Assembly: GCA_028283745.1 (NCBI GenBank)
Contig: JAPWJZ010000008.1
Location: 62,001-126,000, forward strand
DNA length: 64,000 nucleotides
Direction: 5' to 3'
DNA from: Micavibrio sp.
GTDB taxonomy: Bacteria; Pseudomonadota; Alphaproteobacteria; Micavibrionales; UBA2020
The notes beneath the pieces were generated by a model that saw only the letters and a program-made list of their open reading frames with translations, was not told the origin of the DNA and made no database searches. The position numbers were made by a program, and so were the translations under genes. Of the stretch, positions 1 through 8,409 are shown piece by piece; the first letter of the stretch is position 1; every line of letters begins with the position of its first letter.

Positions 1-774
1 GCGGCGGACGATTTGCGGGTAGACGTTCAGGAAGGCCGTGCCGACATCGCGCGTAAAGGCGAAGTCTTTTTCCCAGTCGTTTTCAAGGTAATCGTAAAAA
101 ATACCGCCCACGCCGCGCGCCTCGTTGCGGTGCGGCAGGAAGAAGTATTCATCGCACCATTGCTTGAATTTCGGGTAATAGGCAGGGTCATGCGCATCGC
201 AGGCCTGCCGGAATGCGCCGTGGAAAATTTTGGTGTCGTCGGCATTTTCGACCATCGGCGTTAAATCCGCGCCGCCGCCGAACCAGCTTTTTGAGGTGAC
301 GATATGCCGCGTGTTCATATGCACTGCCGGCACAAGCGGGGAGCGCATGTGCGCCACAAGGCTGATGCCCGCGGCCCAGAACGCCCCGCCATCCGCCGCG
401 CCTGGCACCTGTTTGCGGAAGTCCGACGAGAAGGTGCCGTGAACAACGGAAATATTCACGCCGACTTTTTCAAACACGCGCCCCTTCATGAGCGATATAA
501 CACCGCCGCCCTGCAGCTGGCCGTCATTGCTGCCGGTTCTGGGCGCGGCAGATTTTGCAGCTTCCTCGGCGCGGTTCCACGGCTTGCGCTCGAACCGGCC
601 CGGCGGCAAATCGCTGTGCGTGCCGGTTAGTTCATCTTCCAGCGTTTCAAAGCTAGCGCAAATTTTATCGCGCAGGCCTTCAAACCAGGCGGCGGCCTGT
701 TGCTGGCGAAGGGTGGTGTCGTTTTGAGCGGGCATAGTCTCGGGTGCTGCCATTTTTTTCTGCGCGTGCATCAT
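1..774 (-). CDS. hemF: Oxygen-dependent coproporphyrinogen III oxidase, C-terminal end cut off by the window
   Basis: Converts coproporphyrinogen III to protoporphyrinogen IX with O2 in the cytoplasm (aerobic haem synthesis). Reading the minus strand from 774 gives 258 codons with no stop before the window edge. Family hallmarks are visible: PAVHMNTRH near residues 148-156, [11 protein letters not shown] just after, and [12 protein letters not shown] near 219-230. The family is usually about 300 residues, so roughly 40-50 C-terminal residues are missing. Start is uncertain: ATG at 774 and 771 follow a GGCGGGA stretch, and ATG at 753 or 735 would remove an unconserved N-terminus. The requirement for haem fits the cytochrome bc1 and cytochrome c maturation genes nearby. 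Confidence 0.96.
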   Translation of the reverse strand, partial: MMHAQKKMAAPETMPAQNDTTLRQQQAAAWFEGLRDKICASFETLEDELTGTHSDLPPGRFERKPWNRAEEAAKSAAPRTGSNDGQLQGGGVISLMKGRVFEKVGVNISVVHGTFSSDFRKQVPGAADGGAFWAAGISLVAHMRSPLVPAVHMNTRHIVTSKSWFGGGADLTPMVENADDTKIFHGAFRQACDAHDPAYYPKFKQWCDEYFFLPHRNEARGVGGIFYDYLENDWEKDFAFTRDVGTAFLNVYPQIVRR

Positions 775-917
775 GTTTTAAAATCCCGCCTGAAGCCATC
801 AATCTAAAGCCGTCGCTGTGGCTGATTCCTTTAGTGCAGCGGGGGCTGCTGACGCCATCTAACGCCCTTTCGCGGTAAAGCGCAATAAACCCGTAATATC
901 AGGCCAAATTGGTACTA

Positions 918-1388
918 TTAGCGTTGTGGAATAACAGTGGGATAGCCATTGGTTTGCCGCAGCGCTTCACCCAGAACCATAGCGGTTGCCACCGCTACGT
1001 TCAGCGACCGCACATTTGCCACCATCGGCACCGTCACGCGGGCGGTGCAGGCCTCATGCACGCTGTCCGGGACTCCGGCGGATTCGCGGCCCGCCAGCAA
1101 AATATCATCCGGCTGGAACTGGAAGTTCGTGAAGGGACGGTCGGTCTTCGTCGTCAGCAGCACAATGCGGCGGGCTGCATGCGCGGCGGTGAAGGCCTGC
1201 CAGTTCATGTGGCGGGTTACATCGGCGACGGCAATATAATCCATGCCGGCGCGGCGCAGGTTTTTGTCCGACAATATAAAGCCGCATGGCTCGATAATAT
1301 CCAGCGTCACGCCAAGGCAGGCGGAAAGGCGCATCAGCGTGCCGGTGTTCTGCGGAATATCCGGTTCATAAAGAGCAAGGCGGATCAT
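918..1388 (-). CDS. trmL: tRNA (cytidine/uridine-2'-O-)-methyltransferase, SPOUT family
   Basis: Methylates the ribose of the wobble nucleotide 34 in certain leucine tRNAs using S-adenosylmethionine. The product is about 156 residues, the usual TrmL length. It opens with IRLALYEPDIPQNTGTLMR (typical of the family) and has the trefoil-knot SAM-binding motifs: LLAGRESAGVPDSVH in the middle and RSLNVAVATAMVLGEALRQ at the end. An in-frame start further upstream (1415) exists, but ATG at 1388 overlaps the stop of the upstream gene in a 4-base ATGA and gives the canonical N-terminus. It is therefore co-transcribed with, and translationally coupled to, the TraX-like gene. Confidence 0.93.
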   Translation of the reverse strand: MIRLALYEPDIPQNTGTLMRLSACLGVTLDIIEPCGFILSDKNLRRAGMDYIAVADVTRHMNWQAFTAAHAARRIVLLTTKTDRPFTNFQFQPDDILLAGRESAGVPDSVHEACTARVTVPMVANVRSLNVAVATAMVLGEALRQTNGYPTVIPQR

Positions 1389-2152
1389 TTGAAATAGAAC
1401 ATCCCGATCACCCACAGCGCCACCATGTGGCCGGGGTAGAATACTTGCAGGAAGTAACGTGACAGGTAACGCCCCGTCTGCGGCAGGCTGCGCGATAGCA
1501 GCAGCAGCATATAGGGCATGACGCTTGCGAAGAAAGCCACCGTCAGCGCGCTGCCCAGCACGGCGGCTGAAAGCAGGCTGGCGGCGGGCATGCCCTTTAT
1601 CAGGTCGCTGATGCCGCCAAGGTTAATGCTGAACAGCAGAATGAGCAGCGGCACTATATATAGTCTGCGTCCCTGCATCACCAGCAGCAGGGCAGAGGGC
1701 AGGGCAACGCCCGGCAGGCCAAATTCCATCGGCACTTTCACGGCAACCGAAGCCACGGCCACGGCGTAGCACAGCAAGATCTGCCAGTCCTTTGCCCGCA
1801 GCGCGAGGCCCGCGCACAACGCGCCTGCTGCCAGCGTGAAAATGACGTTCACTTCATCGGTCGGTCGGGCCAGCTGGACAATGGCTTCAACGGCAACCGC
1901 GGTAAACAGCAGCTTGCCCGCATAAACCGGCACCTTTGCAAGGCCGGCACGCTGCGCACCCATGGCCACGCCGTAAGCGAACAGCGGAAAAACCGCGCGC
2001 CCCGCAAGGTTCATTTCCGGCACTGAAAGCTTGAAGAGCATATAGTTCATATGGTCGATTACCATAAGAACAGCAGCGCAGATTTTTATGAAATCCAGCG
2101 CCCGGCCATCTGCCTGAGGGATAAAACTTTTGCGAGAGTGATTGTTAGACAT
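1385..2152 (-). CDS. TraX-like integral membrane protein (putative acyltransferase)
   Basis: A 255-residue multispanning membrane protein. The N-terminal pattern ALDFIKICAAVLMVIDH, then GRAVFPLFAYGVAMG, and the C-terminal QVFYPGHMVALWVIGMFYF match the TraX family, named for the F-plasmid pilin N-acetylase but widespread on chromosomes where its substrate is unknown. About eight hydrophobic stretches are visible. It precedes trmL with a 4-base overlap, so the two form an operon. There is no conjugation or pilin gene nearby, so the pilin role should not be carried over. The start at ATG 2152 has only a weak ribosome-binding site. Confidence 0.82.
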   Translation of the reverse strand: MSNNHSRKSFIPQADGRALDFIKICAAVLMVIDHMNYMLFKLSVPEMNLAGRAVFPLFAYGVAMGAQRAGLAKVPVYAGKLLFTAVAVEAIVQLARPTDEVNVIFTLAAGALCAGLALRAKDWQILLCYAVAVASVAVKVPMEFGLPGVALPSALLLVMQGRRLYIVPLLILLFSINLGGISDLIKGMPAASLLSAAVLGSALTVAFFASVMPYMLLLLSRSLPQTGRYLSRYFLQVFYPGHMVALWVIGMFYFK

Positions 2153-2197
2153 AATCTTGTTGTTAATTGAGGATTATTGCTGGCCGGGTCTTTTAAT

Positions 2198-2257
2198 TTG
2201 TCTCGATATTAGAGTAGTATCACAACCAAGACAGTGTCGCCCGTATTTTGTCTCGAA
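2198..2257. repeat. Ten-base direct repeat in the traX-petA divergent region
   Basis: TTTGTCTCGA occurs at 2198-2207 and again at 2248-2257, 50 bases apart, in the 202-base region between the divergent TraX-like gene and petA. It may be a binding site for a regulator of the bc1 operon. I could not place a convincing -35/-10 pair around it. Confidence 0.35.
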
Positions 2258-2354
2258 TGCTGCGGCGACCATGTCGACTCTTTTCGCTGCTGCCTTTCCG
2301 GCCGGCAGCCGGACTTCAGACAAGCTCCAGGTCCAGTAAAAAGGAAGAAAAACA

Positions 2355-2891
2355 ATGGACTCGACCAAAGACGGCGCATCACGGCGCGATTTTCTTTACC
2401 TGACAGCCGGCTCCATGGCCGCCGTCGGCGCCGGCACAGCCGCCTGGCCGCTGATTGACAGCATGAGCCCCGCTGCCGATACGCTGGCGATGGCCTCGAC
2501 CGAAGTTGACCTGTCGAAAGTCGCGGTCGGCCAGAACATCATCGTCGTCTGGCGCGGCAAGCCGGTGTTTATCCGCCGCCGCAGCGCCGATGAAATCAAA
2601 TCCATCCGCGAGGAAGACTGGCACGGTTTTCGCGATCCGCAGAGCGATGACGCGCGCGTCATGAAAGGCCATGATGAATGGCTGGTGCTGGTGGGCGTCT
2701 GCACGCACCTCGGCTGCATCCCGAAGGGTAACATGCAGGGTGACCCCCACGGTGATTACGGCGGATGGTTCTGCCCCTGCCACGGTTCGCACTACGACCG
2801 CTCCGGCCGTATCCGCAAGGGCCCGGCGCCGCACAACCTCGCCGTGCCGCCCTATGCCTTCAAGACTGACACGCTCATTCGCATCGGCTAA
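2355..2891 (+). CDS. petA: Ubiquinol-cytochrome c reductase iron-sulfur (Rieske) subunit
   Basis: The high-potential 2Fe-2S subunit of complex III, exported folded by the Tat system and anchored by its uncleaved N-terminal helix. It is 178 residues, a normal length. The twin-arginine SRRDFLYLT is at residues 9-17 followed by a hydrophobic Ala/Gly-rich helix. The two cluster-binding boxes are CTHLGC (116-121) and CPCHGSHYD (140-148), giving the two Cys and two His ligands. Ribosome-binding site AAGGAAG lies just upstream of ATG 2355. First gene of petABC; 24 bases separate it from petB. Confidence 0.98.
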   Translation: MDSTKDGASRRDFLYLTAGSMAAVGAGTAAWPLIDSMSPAADTLAMASTEVDLSKVAVGQNIIVVWRGKPVFIRRRSADEIKSIREEDWHGFRDPQSDDARVMKGHDEWLVLVGVCTHLGCIPKGNMQGDPHGDYGGWFCPCHGSHYDRSGRIRKGPAPHNLAVPPYAFKTDTLIRIG

Positions 2892-2915
2892 GCCAAGATA
2901 TAAGGAACAATAACA

Positions 2916-4184
2916 ATGTCCGCACCTGCGAACAGACAGAAATTCGACAACCCGGTGATTGAGTGGGTTGATACCCGCCTGCCCATCTTCACCATGATGA
3001 GCAAGGAATACGGCGTCTTCCCGACCCCGAAAAACTTAAGCTATCTCTGGAGCTTTGGCGGCATTGCGCTCACCATGCTCATTATCATGATCGTCTCGGG
3101 CGTTGTGCTGGCCATGAACTACACGCCGCACACCGCGCACGCGTTTGAATCTGTCGAGCGCATCATGCGCGACGTCAACTTCGGCTGGCTGCTGCGTTAC
3201 GTTCACATGAACGGCGCATCTTTCTTCTTCATCGCCGTTTACATCCATATTTATCGCGGCCTGTACTACGGTTCATACCAAAAGCCGCGCGAGCTGCTGT
3301 GGATCGTCGGCGTTGTCATCATGCTGCTGATGATGGCGACCGCCTTCATGGGCTACGCGCTGCCGTGGTCGCAAATGTCCGGCTGGGGCGTGACGGTTAT
3401 CACCAACTTGTTCTCCGCCATTCCGCTTGTCGGCGACGGCCTTGTCACCTGGCTGTGGGGCGGCTTCTCCGTCGACAACCCGACGCTGAACCGTTTCTTC
3501 GCGCTGCACTTCCTGCTGCCGTTCGTCATCCTTGGCGTTGTGTTCATCCACGTCTGGGCGCTGCACGTGACCGGTTCCAACAACCCCGCCGGCGTCGAGC
3601 CGAAGACGGAAGCCGATACCCTGCCGTTCTTCCCGTACTTCGTCGCCAAAGACCTGTATGCGCTGGTCGTGTTCCTGACCGTGTTCTTCGCCATGGTGTT
3701 CTTCGCGCCGCTGGCCTTGACCGAAGCGGACCACTTCAAGCAGTTTGATTCGATGCAGACGCCGGAACACATCGTGCCTGAATGGTACTTCCTGCCGTTC
3801 TACGCCATTCTGCGCGCGTTCACGTTCGACATCAAAATTCCGTTCACCAGCATCATCGTCTTCCCGGCGAAGCTGCAGGGCGTGATTGCGATGTTCGGAT
3901 CTATCCTGTTGCTCATCGCGCTGCCGTGGCTTGACGGCGCCAAGGTGAAATCCGCACGCTATCGCCCAAACCACCGCTTCTGCCTGATGCTGCTGCTGAT
4001 CACGATGTTCTCGCTCGGCTATGCAGGCTCGCAAAAGCCGGAAGGCTGGCCCGTCGTTCTCGGGCAGATCGCGACTGTCTATTATTTCCTGCACTTCCTT
4101 GTGCTGGTGCCGTACTTCAGCCGCAAGGAACAGCCTTTGCCCGTGCCGAACAGCATCAGCGAAGATCCCTGCTGGAAGCATTAA
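2916..4184 (+). CDS. petB: Ubiquinol-cytochrome c reductase cytochrome b subunit
   Basis: Membrane cytochrome b (422 residues) carrying both b haems and the Qo and Qi quinone sites of complex III. The Qo-site tetrapeptide PEWY occurs in [18 protein letters not shown]. The helix B and D histidines are seen in [22 protein letters not shown] and [21 protein letters not shown] (each quoted helix carries two His). The segment [13 protein letters not shown] is the conserved stretch after helix C. It sits between petA and petC with short spacers, as in nearly all alphaproteobacteria. Start ATG 2916 follows AAGGAACAA. Confidence 0.98.
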   Translation: MSAPANRQKFDNPVIEWVDTRLPIFTMMSKEYGVFPTPKNLSYLWSFGGIALTMLIIMIVSGVVLAMNYTPHTAHAFESVERIMRDVNFGWLLRYVHMNGASFFFIAVYIHIYRGLYYGSYQKPRELLWIVGVVIMLLMMATAFMGYALPWSQMSGWGVTVITNLFSAIPLVGDGLVTWLWGGFSVDNPTLNRFFALHFLLPFVILGVVFIHVWALHVTGSNNPAGVEPKTEADTLPFFPYFVAKDLYALVVFLTVFFAMVFFAPLALTEADHFKQFDSMQTPEHIVPEWYFLPFYAILRAFTFDIKIPFTSIIVFPAKLQGVIAMFGSILLLIALPWLDGAKVKSARYRPNHRFCLMLLLITMFSLGYAGSQKPEGWPVVLGQIATVYYFLHFLVLVPYFSRKEQPLPVPNSISEDPCWKH

Positions 4185-4201
4185 CCGGAGAATAGAATAA
4201 A

Positions 4202-5140
4202 ATGAAAAAGACTCTCTCCCTCGCCCTGTTCGCGCTGCTTCTGGCCGCAACAGCCCCGACGCTCGCAGTCGCGGCGGATGCGCCAGCCAGCGAGGCTGCG
4301 GCAAAAGCATCCGGCAGCGAAGCTGCGGCGGAAGTAACAGCAAGCAAAGCGCCGGAAACGGATAAAGCCGCGCCCGCTGAAGCTGAAGCGGCGGCAAAGC
4401 CCGCGGCTGCAGCCGCAGCCGGTGAAGCGCCCGCCTGCCCCGAAGAAAAAGAAACGCCGGAACCTGCAAAACAGGTCTGGCCGCACAAAGGCGTTTTCGG
4501 CCGCTATGACATGGCGTCCGTCCAGCGTGGCTTTCAGGTGTACAAGGAAGTCTGCTCTTCCTGCCACGCCATGAAATTCATGTCGTACCGCGACCTCGCC
4601 GGCCTTGGCTATACGCCCGACCAGATCAAGTCCGTTGCCGGTGAATACACCGTGACCGACGGCCCGAACGATGACGGCGAAATGTTCGAGCGCCCCGCGC
4701 GCCCGTCCGACCACTTCAAGGCCCCCTTCGCCAACGACAAGGCGGCCCGCGCTGCCAACGGCGGCGCCCTGCCGCCCGATATGTCGCTGCTGGTGAAAGC
4801 CCGCGAGCATGGCGAAGACTATATCTATGCGCTGCTGAACGGTTACGAGGAAGCGCCCGCCTGCGCAACCAAGGTGCCCGGCGGCAACTGGAACAAGTTT
4901 TTCCCCGGCCACCACATTAAAATGCCGAAACCCCTGGCCGACGGCCAGGTCAGCTTCAGCGAAGGCGCGCCGAATAACTTGCCGGATGAAGCACGCGACG
5001 TTGTGCAGTTCCTCGCCTACGCGTCGGAACCGCACATGGAAGCGCGCAAGTTCATGGGTATCAAGGTCATTTTGTTCCTTCTTGTTTTTGCGGGCATCAT
5101 GCGCGCTGTCAAACGCAAGGTTTGGCAGGACGTAAAATAA
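4202..5140 (+). CDS. petC: Cytochrome c1 with a long Ala/Glu-rich linker
   Basis: Membrane-anchored c-type cytochrome of complex III, 312 residues. Signal peptide is about residues 1-24. The haem-attachment box CSSCH is at 118-122, the Met ligand is likely in GHHIKMPKPL, and the C-terminal anchor helix (IKVILFLLVFAGIM) ends in a basic tail. Between signal peptide and haem domain lies an unusual low-complexity stretch (about residues 25-90) rich in Ala, Glu, Lys and Pro, with a single Cys. This is longer than the usual short lead-in. The ccm operon at 14822-21237 would attach the haem. Last gene of petABC. Confidence 0.97.
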   Translation: MKKTLSLALFALLLAATAPTLAVAADAPASEAAAKASGSEAAAEVTASKAPETDKAAPAEAEAAAKPAAAAAAGEAPACPEEKETPEPAKQVWPHKGVFGRYDMASVQRGFQVYKEVCSSCHAMKFMSYRDLAGLGYTPDQIKSVAGEYTVTDGPNDDGEMFERPARPSDHFKAPFANDKAARAANGGALPPDMSLLVKAREHGEDYIYALLNGYEEAPACATKVPGGNWNKFFPGHHIKMPKPLADGQVSFSEGAPNNLPDEARDVVQFLAYASEPHMEARKFMGIKVILFLLVFAGIMRAVKRKVWQDVK

Positions 5141-5296
5141 GAACGGCGCTTCAAAGCCGCAGGATAGAACTTAAGACTTACGGACAGTTAAACAAGGTTG
5201 TGTGGGATGGCTGGTGCCTTGAAAAGGGGCGGCGGCGGGCCCAGCAACTTTTTTAACCGTTTTAATGAGAGATATTTTTTAGGAAGAACAACAAGA

Positions 5297-7036
5297 GTGA
5301 ACGAACCTAACGCATCGCAAATTCTGCTGCAAATCGTCGGCGCCGTTTGCCTCCTTCTTTGGGGGGTGAACATGGTGAGCATCGGGCTCAACCGCGCCTT
5401 CGGCACGGCGCTGCGCCGGTTCATTTCCAATTCCACCTCCAACCGCTTCAAGGCTTTTGGCGTGGGCGTTTTTGTGGCAACGCTGCTGCAGTCGTCTACT
5501 GCGGCTTCCATGATCGTCAGTTCCTTCGCCGCCCGCAACGTCATTACCATCACCGGCGCCATCGCCGTCATGCTGGGCGCGGATGTGGGGACGACGTTCG
5601 CAGCACAGTTCATGTCGCTCGACATCGCCTGGCTTATCCCCGTGCTGCTGGCGGCGGGCTATGTCATCAACAAGTCGATGGAAGAAAGCCATTACAAGCA
5701 CGTGGGCCGCTCCTTCGTGGGGCTTGCGCTTATCTTTATCTCGCTTGGCATGATCAAGACGGTGGCAGCGCCGCTCGGCCATTCGGATGTGATGCGCGAA
5801 ATCATGGAACCGCTGTCATCCCAGCCGCTGCTGGCGCTTATTCTGGCGGCGTTGTTTACGTGGCTGGCGCATTCGTCGCTCGGCTCCGTGCTGCTGTTCA
5901 TGTCCTTCGTGCATGCGCAAATGATTACGCCGCAGCTGGGCTTCGCGCTGGTGCTGGGTGCGAACATCGGCGGCGTGATTGCGCCGGTCGTGATGACCTT
6001 GCGTGATATTCCTGCCGGCCGCCGCGTGGCGCTGGGCAACCTGTTGACCCGCGTCATCGGCGTTTTTGCCTGCCTGCCCTTCCTGTCGTATATCGGGCCG
6101 CTTATGGCGGAACTGCCGGGCGACCCTGCGCGGCAGCTTGTCAACTTCCACACCTTCTTCAATATTATCCTGGCGGCGTGCTTCCTGCCGTTCATCGGCC
6201 CCATGACGCGCCTGTCGGAAATTATCCTGCCTGATCGCGCGCGGGATGAAGATGAAAGCCTGCCGCGTTACCTTGACCCCACCGCCTTCGCAACGCCGCC
6301 TGCCGCGCTTGCCTGCGTTGCCCGCGAAACCCTGCGCGTCTCCGACGTTATCCAGCGCATGATGCGCGACACGCTGGAAGCTTTGCGCACCAACAACACG
6401 CATTTGGTGCAAAGCATCCGCGACCAGGAATCTATTGTTGATAGCCTTTACGAAAGTATCAAAAACTATCTTGCCCGCCTGTCGTCCCATGCGCTCGACA
6501 AGCATGAAAGCAAGCGCTACATGCAGATTTTGACCTTCTCGACCAACCTTGAGCATATCGGCGACATCATCGACAAGAACCTCATGGAAATGGCGTCGAA
6601 GAAAATCCGCAACCAGGATAACTTCTCCCGCCAGGGCTTCACCGAAATTTCCGACCTGCATCACCGCGTCATGGACAGCATGGCGCTGGCGCAAAACGTC
6701 TTCATGACCGGGGACGTGAAAATGGCGCGGAAATTGTTCGAGGAAAAAGCCGTGCTGCGGAGCCAGGAAATGCAGGCCGCCGAAAGCCACTTCCGCCGCC
6801 TGTCGGAAGGCGTTGCCGAAACCATTGCCACCTCCAGCCTGCACCTTGATATTCTGCGCGACCTGCGCCGTATCAACTCCTACGTATCGCTCATCGCCTA
6901 CCCCATTCTGGAGGAAGCGAAAGAGCTGAAGCCGACTCGGTTGCGCACGACCAAACCAAAGGTCGTCAAACCCAAGATCACGAAGGAGAAAAAAGAGCTA
7001 GATGAGAGTGGTTCGCAAGACGAAAAACCTAACTAG
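5297..7036 (+). CDS. Na+/phosphate cotransporter family protein with C-terminal PhoU-like domain
   Basis: Predicted inner-membrane Na/Pi symporter (NptA/YjbB type). Two inverted repeats are visible, each with the family QSS motif or a variant: ATLLQSSTAASMIVSSF followed by GADVGTTFAAQF, and AHSSLGSVLLFMSF followed by GANIGGVIAPVVM. After about residue 330 the sequence is soluble and helical, with a PhoU-like pattern (LEHIGDIIDKNLMEMA), then a Lys-rich tail. I chose GTG 5297 (579 residues) because AGGAAGAA lies about ten bases upstream and homology starts right after it. In-frame starts at 5198 (TTG) or 5207 (ATG) would add an unconserved Gly-rich leader. It stands alone after petC. Confidence 0.88.
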   Translation: MNEPNASQILLQIVGAVCLLLWGVNMVSIGLNRAFGTALRRFISNSTSNRFKAFGVGVFVATLLQSSTAASMIVSSFAARNVITITGAIAVMLGADVGTTFAAQFMSLDIAWLIPVLLAAGYVINKSMEESHYKHVGRSFVGLALIFISLGMIKTVAAPLGHSDVMREIMEPLSSQPLLALILAALFTWLAHSSLGSVLLFMSFVHAQMITPQLGFALVLGANIGGVIAPVVMTLRDIPAGRRVALGNLLTRVIGVFACLPFLSYIGPLMAELPGDPARQLVNFHTFFNIILAACFLPFIGPMTRLSEIILPDRARDEDESLPRYLDPTAFATPPAALACVARETLRVSDVIQRMMRDTLEALRTNNTHLVQSIRDQESIVDSLYESIKNYLARLSSHALDKHESKRYMQILTFSTNLEHIGDIIDKNLMEMASKKIRNQDNFSRQGFTEISDLHHRVMDSMALAQNVFMTGDVKMARKLFEEKAVLRSQEMQAAESHFRRLSEGVAETIATSSLHLDILRDLRRINSYVSLIAYPILEEAKELKPTRLRTTKPKVVKPKITKEKKELDESGSQDEKPN

Positions 7037-7088
7037 ATCAAGAATTTATTCTATTGCTAACAAATCATTAAATGAAACCTTAAAGACG

Positions 7089-7103
7089 TTAACTTGTCTT
7101 TAA
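7089..7103. promoter_or_regulatory. Candidate CtrA box TTAA-N7-TTAA
   Basis: TTAA at 7089-7092, seven bases, TTAA at 7100-7103: the full CtrA recognition pattern. It overlaps a possible -35 (TTGTCT, 7094-7099) with TATTCT at 7115-7120 as -10. Two more TTAA copies lie just upstream at 7068-7071 and 7080-7083 (eight-base spacing). That CtrA binds this pattern is established in Caulobacter; that it acts here is inference. Confidence 0.5.
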
Positions 7104-7126
7104 CCGCGAGGCGGTATTCTGGACTT

Positions 7127-7217
7127 AGGAACAAGATTGGTTCCTTCAAGTTTTGACCTTCATCTGTGCCTCCTCGTGACGTCTTCACCACCGCCCTTCA
7201 CCGGGCGGTTTTTTTTT
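7127..7217 (+). ncRNA. Candidate trans-acting small RNA with anti-Shine-Dalgarno CCUCCU
   Basis: A stretch of about 91 bases with no credible reading frame but full small-RNA architecture. A possible promoter (7094-7120) predicts a start near 7126. A 5' hairpin AGGAAC/GTTCCT (7127-7132 with 7140-7145) follows. Then comes an unpaired stretch containing CCTCCTCG (7169-7176), complementary to ribosome-binding sites, and finally a strong intrinsic terminator (7190-7217). CCUCCU motifs are a known seed in several alphaproteobacterial small RNAs. I do not recognise this one as a named family. The alternative is a long leader of the hydrolase gene at 7317, but the terminator would cut that off. Confidence 0.5.
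7190..7217 (+). terminator. Intrinsic terminator
   Basis: Seven-base-pair stem ACCGCCC (7190-7196) with GGGCGGT (7203-7209), six-base loop, then a run of nine T from 7209. It would end the candidate small RNA and any read-through from the Na/Pi gene. Confidence 0.88.
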
Positions 7218-7254
7218 GGTTCAACAGGCAGGAATGGTCAGGCCGCTTCCGGCG

Positions 7255-7283
7255 TTGTATCAAAGCCGCGGCAGGGCTACGCT
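7255..7283 (+). promoter_or_regulatory. Candidate sigma-70 promoter of the alpha/beta hydrolase gene
   Basis: TTGTAT (7255-7260), 17-base spacer, TACGCT (7278-7283), placing the start about 25 bases before the hydrolase ATG at 7317 and directly downstream of the terminator at 7217. Confidence 0.4.
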
Positions 7284-7316
7284 AGGGCAGATTTCATTTC
7301 ACCCAAGAGGCTTTCC

Positions 7317-8033
7317 ATGACCGACAAGCGTAAAACCATTATCGCCCTTCACGGCGCGGGCATGACCGCCGCTGTTTTCGGCGGCATTGCGCCGCTGCTG
7401 GCAGACCATGCGTTTCACGCCATGACGCTGCCGGGGCATGATGACAGCGCCGCGCCGCTGCAAAGCATCGAAGCCATGGCAGACTGGGTGAAGACGCGCA
7501 TTGATACCAGCGAAGGCCGCGTTATCCTGCTTGGCCATTCCATGGGCGCGCTGGTGGCGCTGCAGGCCGCCAATGCTCCCGGCGTTGAAGCCGTGGTGTT
7601 GATGGGCTGCGCTGCCACCATGCCGGTGAACGGCGACCTTTTGAAAACCGCGCACGAAAATCCGCCCGAAGCCATTCGCCTTATTTTGAAATGGAGCGTC
7701 TACGGCGCGGGCGCACAGGCCGAAACCATCAAGCCTGTGCTGGAAAAGCTTATGAACAGCGTCAATCCCGCCGCCGTCGGAAGCGACCTTGCGGCCTGCA
7801 ACGGCTTTGCGGGCGGCAATGCGCTGGCCAGCCATTTGCACAAGCCCGCGCTGATTCTCTCCGCGACTCATGACAAAATGACCAAGGCAGTTGAGGGTGA
7901 AGGCCTTTCAAGGTTAATGCCGATGGCAAAATACCGCGTTTTAGGCGATGCCGGCCACATGATGATGGTCGAGCAGGCAGCCGAAACCGCAAGGGAAATC
8001 AAAGAGTTCCTGCAAGATATGCCGGCGGCGTAA
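7317..8033 (+). CDS. Alpha/beta hydrolase (AB hydrolase-1 type), substrate unknown
   Basis: A 238-residue cytoplasmic alpha/beta hydrolase. It has the oxyanion HG motif (ALHGAGM, 10-16), the nucleophile elbow GHSMG (73-77, Ser75), a candidate acid Asp in SATHDKMT and the catalytic His in GDAGHMMMVE near the C-terminus, so the triad looks complete. ATG 7317 is chosen because AAGAGG precedes it by six bases; a longer in-frame extension would run through the terminator. It stands alone, with its own candidate promoter. The substrate cannot be told from sequence. Confidence 0.88.
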   Translation: MTDKRKTIIALHGAGMTAAVFGGIAPLLADHAFHAMTLPGHDDSAAPLQSIEAMADWVKTRIDTSEGRVILLGHSMGALVALQAANAPGVEAVVLMGCAATMPVNGDLLKTAHENPPEAIRLILKWSVYGAGAQAETIKPVLEKLMNSVNPAAVGSDLAACNGFAGGNALASHLHKPALILSATHDKMTKAVEGEGLSRLMPMAKYRVLGDAGHMMMVEQAAETAREIKEFLQDMPAA

Positions 8034-8047
8034 AACCGTTCTTCTGT

Positions 8048-8105
8048 TAATCAAATCTCAAGCTGCGCATGGTAATATGAACATGAATTGCTTGAAACTT
8101 GATTA
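8048..8105. repeat. Inverted repeat flanking the DUF465 promoter region
   Basis: Arms of 16 bases, TAATCAAATCTCAAGC (8048-8063) and GCTTGAAACTTGATTA (8090-8105), pair at 14 of 16 positions. They enclose TAATAT (8073-8078), a possible -10, and the right arm abuts the ribosome-binding site of the next gene. It could be an operator or a leader stem-loop. Confidence 0.45.
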
Positions 8106-8120
8106 GAGGAGGACTTACCA

Positions 8121-8288
8121 ATGGCACGTACTCACCTTCAGGCCCTGCAGCGTAAAAAAGAAACCCTTGAACAGAAAATTCACCGTGAATCCACGCACGC
8201 CGCACGCAATGACCTCATCATCCGCAGGCTCAAAGAGCAAAAGCTACACCTAAAAGAGCAGATTGAACGCATGCACGGTACCGCGTAG
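8121..8288 (+). CDS. DUF465 (YdcH-like) small coiled-coil protein
   Basis: A 55-residue protein, with a very good ribosome-binding site (GAGGAGG, 8106-8112) before ATG 8121. The C-terminal RRLKEQKLHLKEQIERM is the characteristic DUF465 end, preceded by an amphipathic helix (LQALQRKKETLEQKIHRE). Proteins of this family are short basic helical hairpins of unknown function, very common in alphaproteobacteria and often in several copies. Its leader carries the inverted repeat at 8048-8105, and a bidirectional terminator follows. Confidence 0.88.
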   Translation: MARTHLQALQRKKETLEQKIHRESTHAARNDLIIRRLKEQKLHLKEQIERMHGTA

Positions 8289-8350
8289 ACCGTCGCCAAA
8301 TTTTCCGCTGCCCGGTTCCGGCATTACGCTTGTGAATCTGGCCGCCATTA

Positions 8351-8384
8351 AAAACGGCGCCCCTTTAAAAAAGGGCGCCGTTTT
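8351..8384. terminator. Bidirectional intrinsic terminator
   Basis: Perfect 12-base arms AAAACGGCGCCC (8351-8362) and GGGCGCCGTTTT (8373-8384) around a ten-base loop. A on the left and T on the right let it serve both the DUF465 gene (plus) and the trcR-like gene (minus). Confidence 0.9.
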
Positions 8385-8409
8385 TGTTATTGCAGTATGC
8401 GCTTGGAAA

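Noticed and set aside
3273-4469. Long open frame on the minus strand opposite petB and petC (398 codons)
   Set aside because: Its product is rich in Arg, His and Gln, the usual shadow of GC-rich coding DNA, and petB/petC on the other strand are certain.
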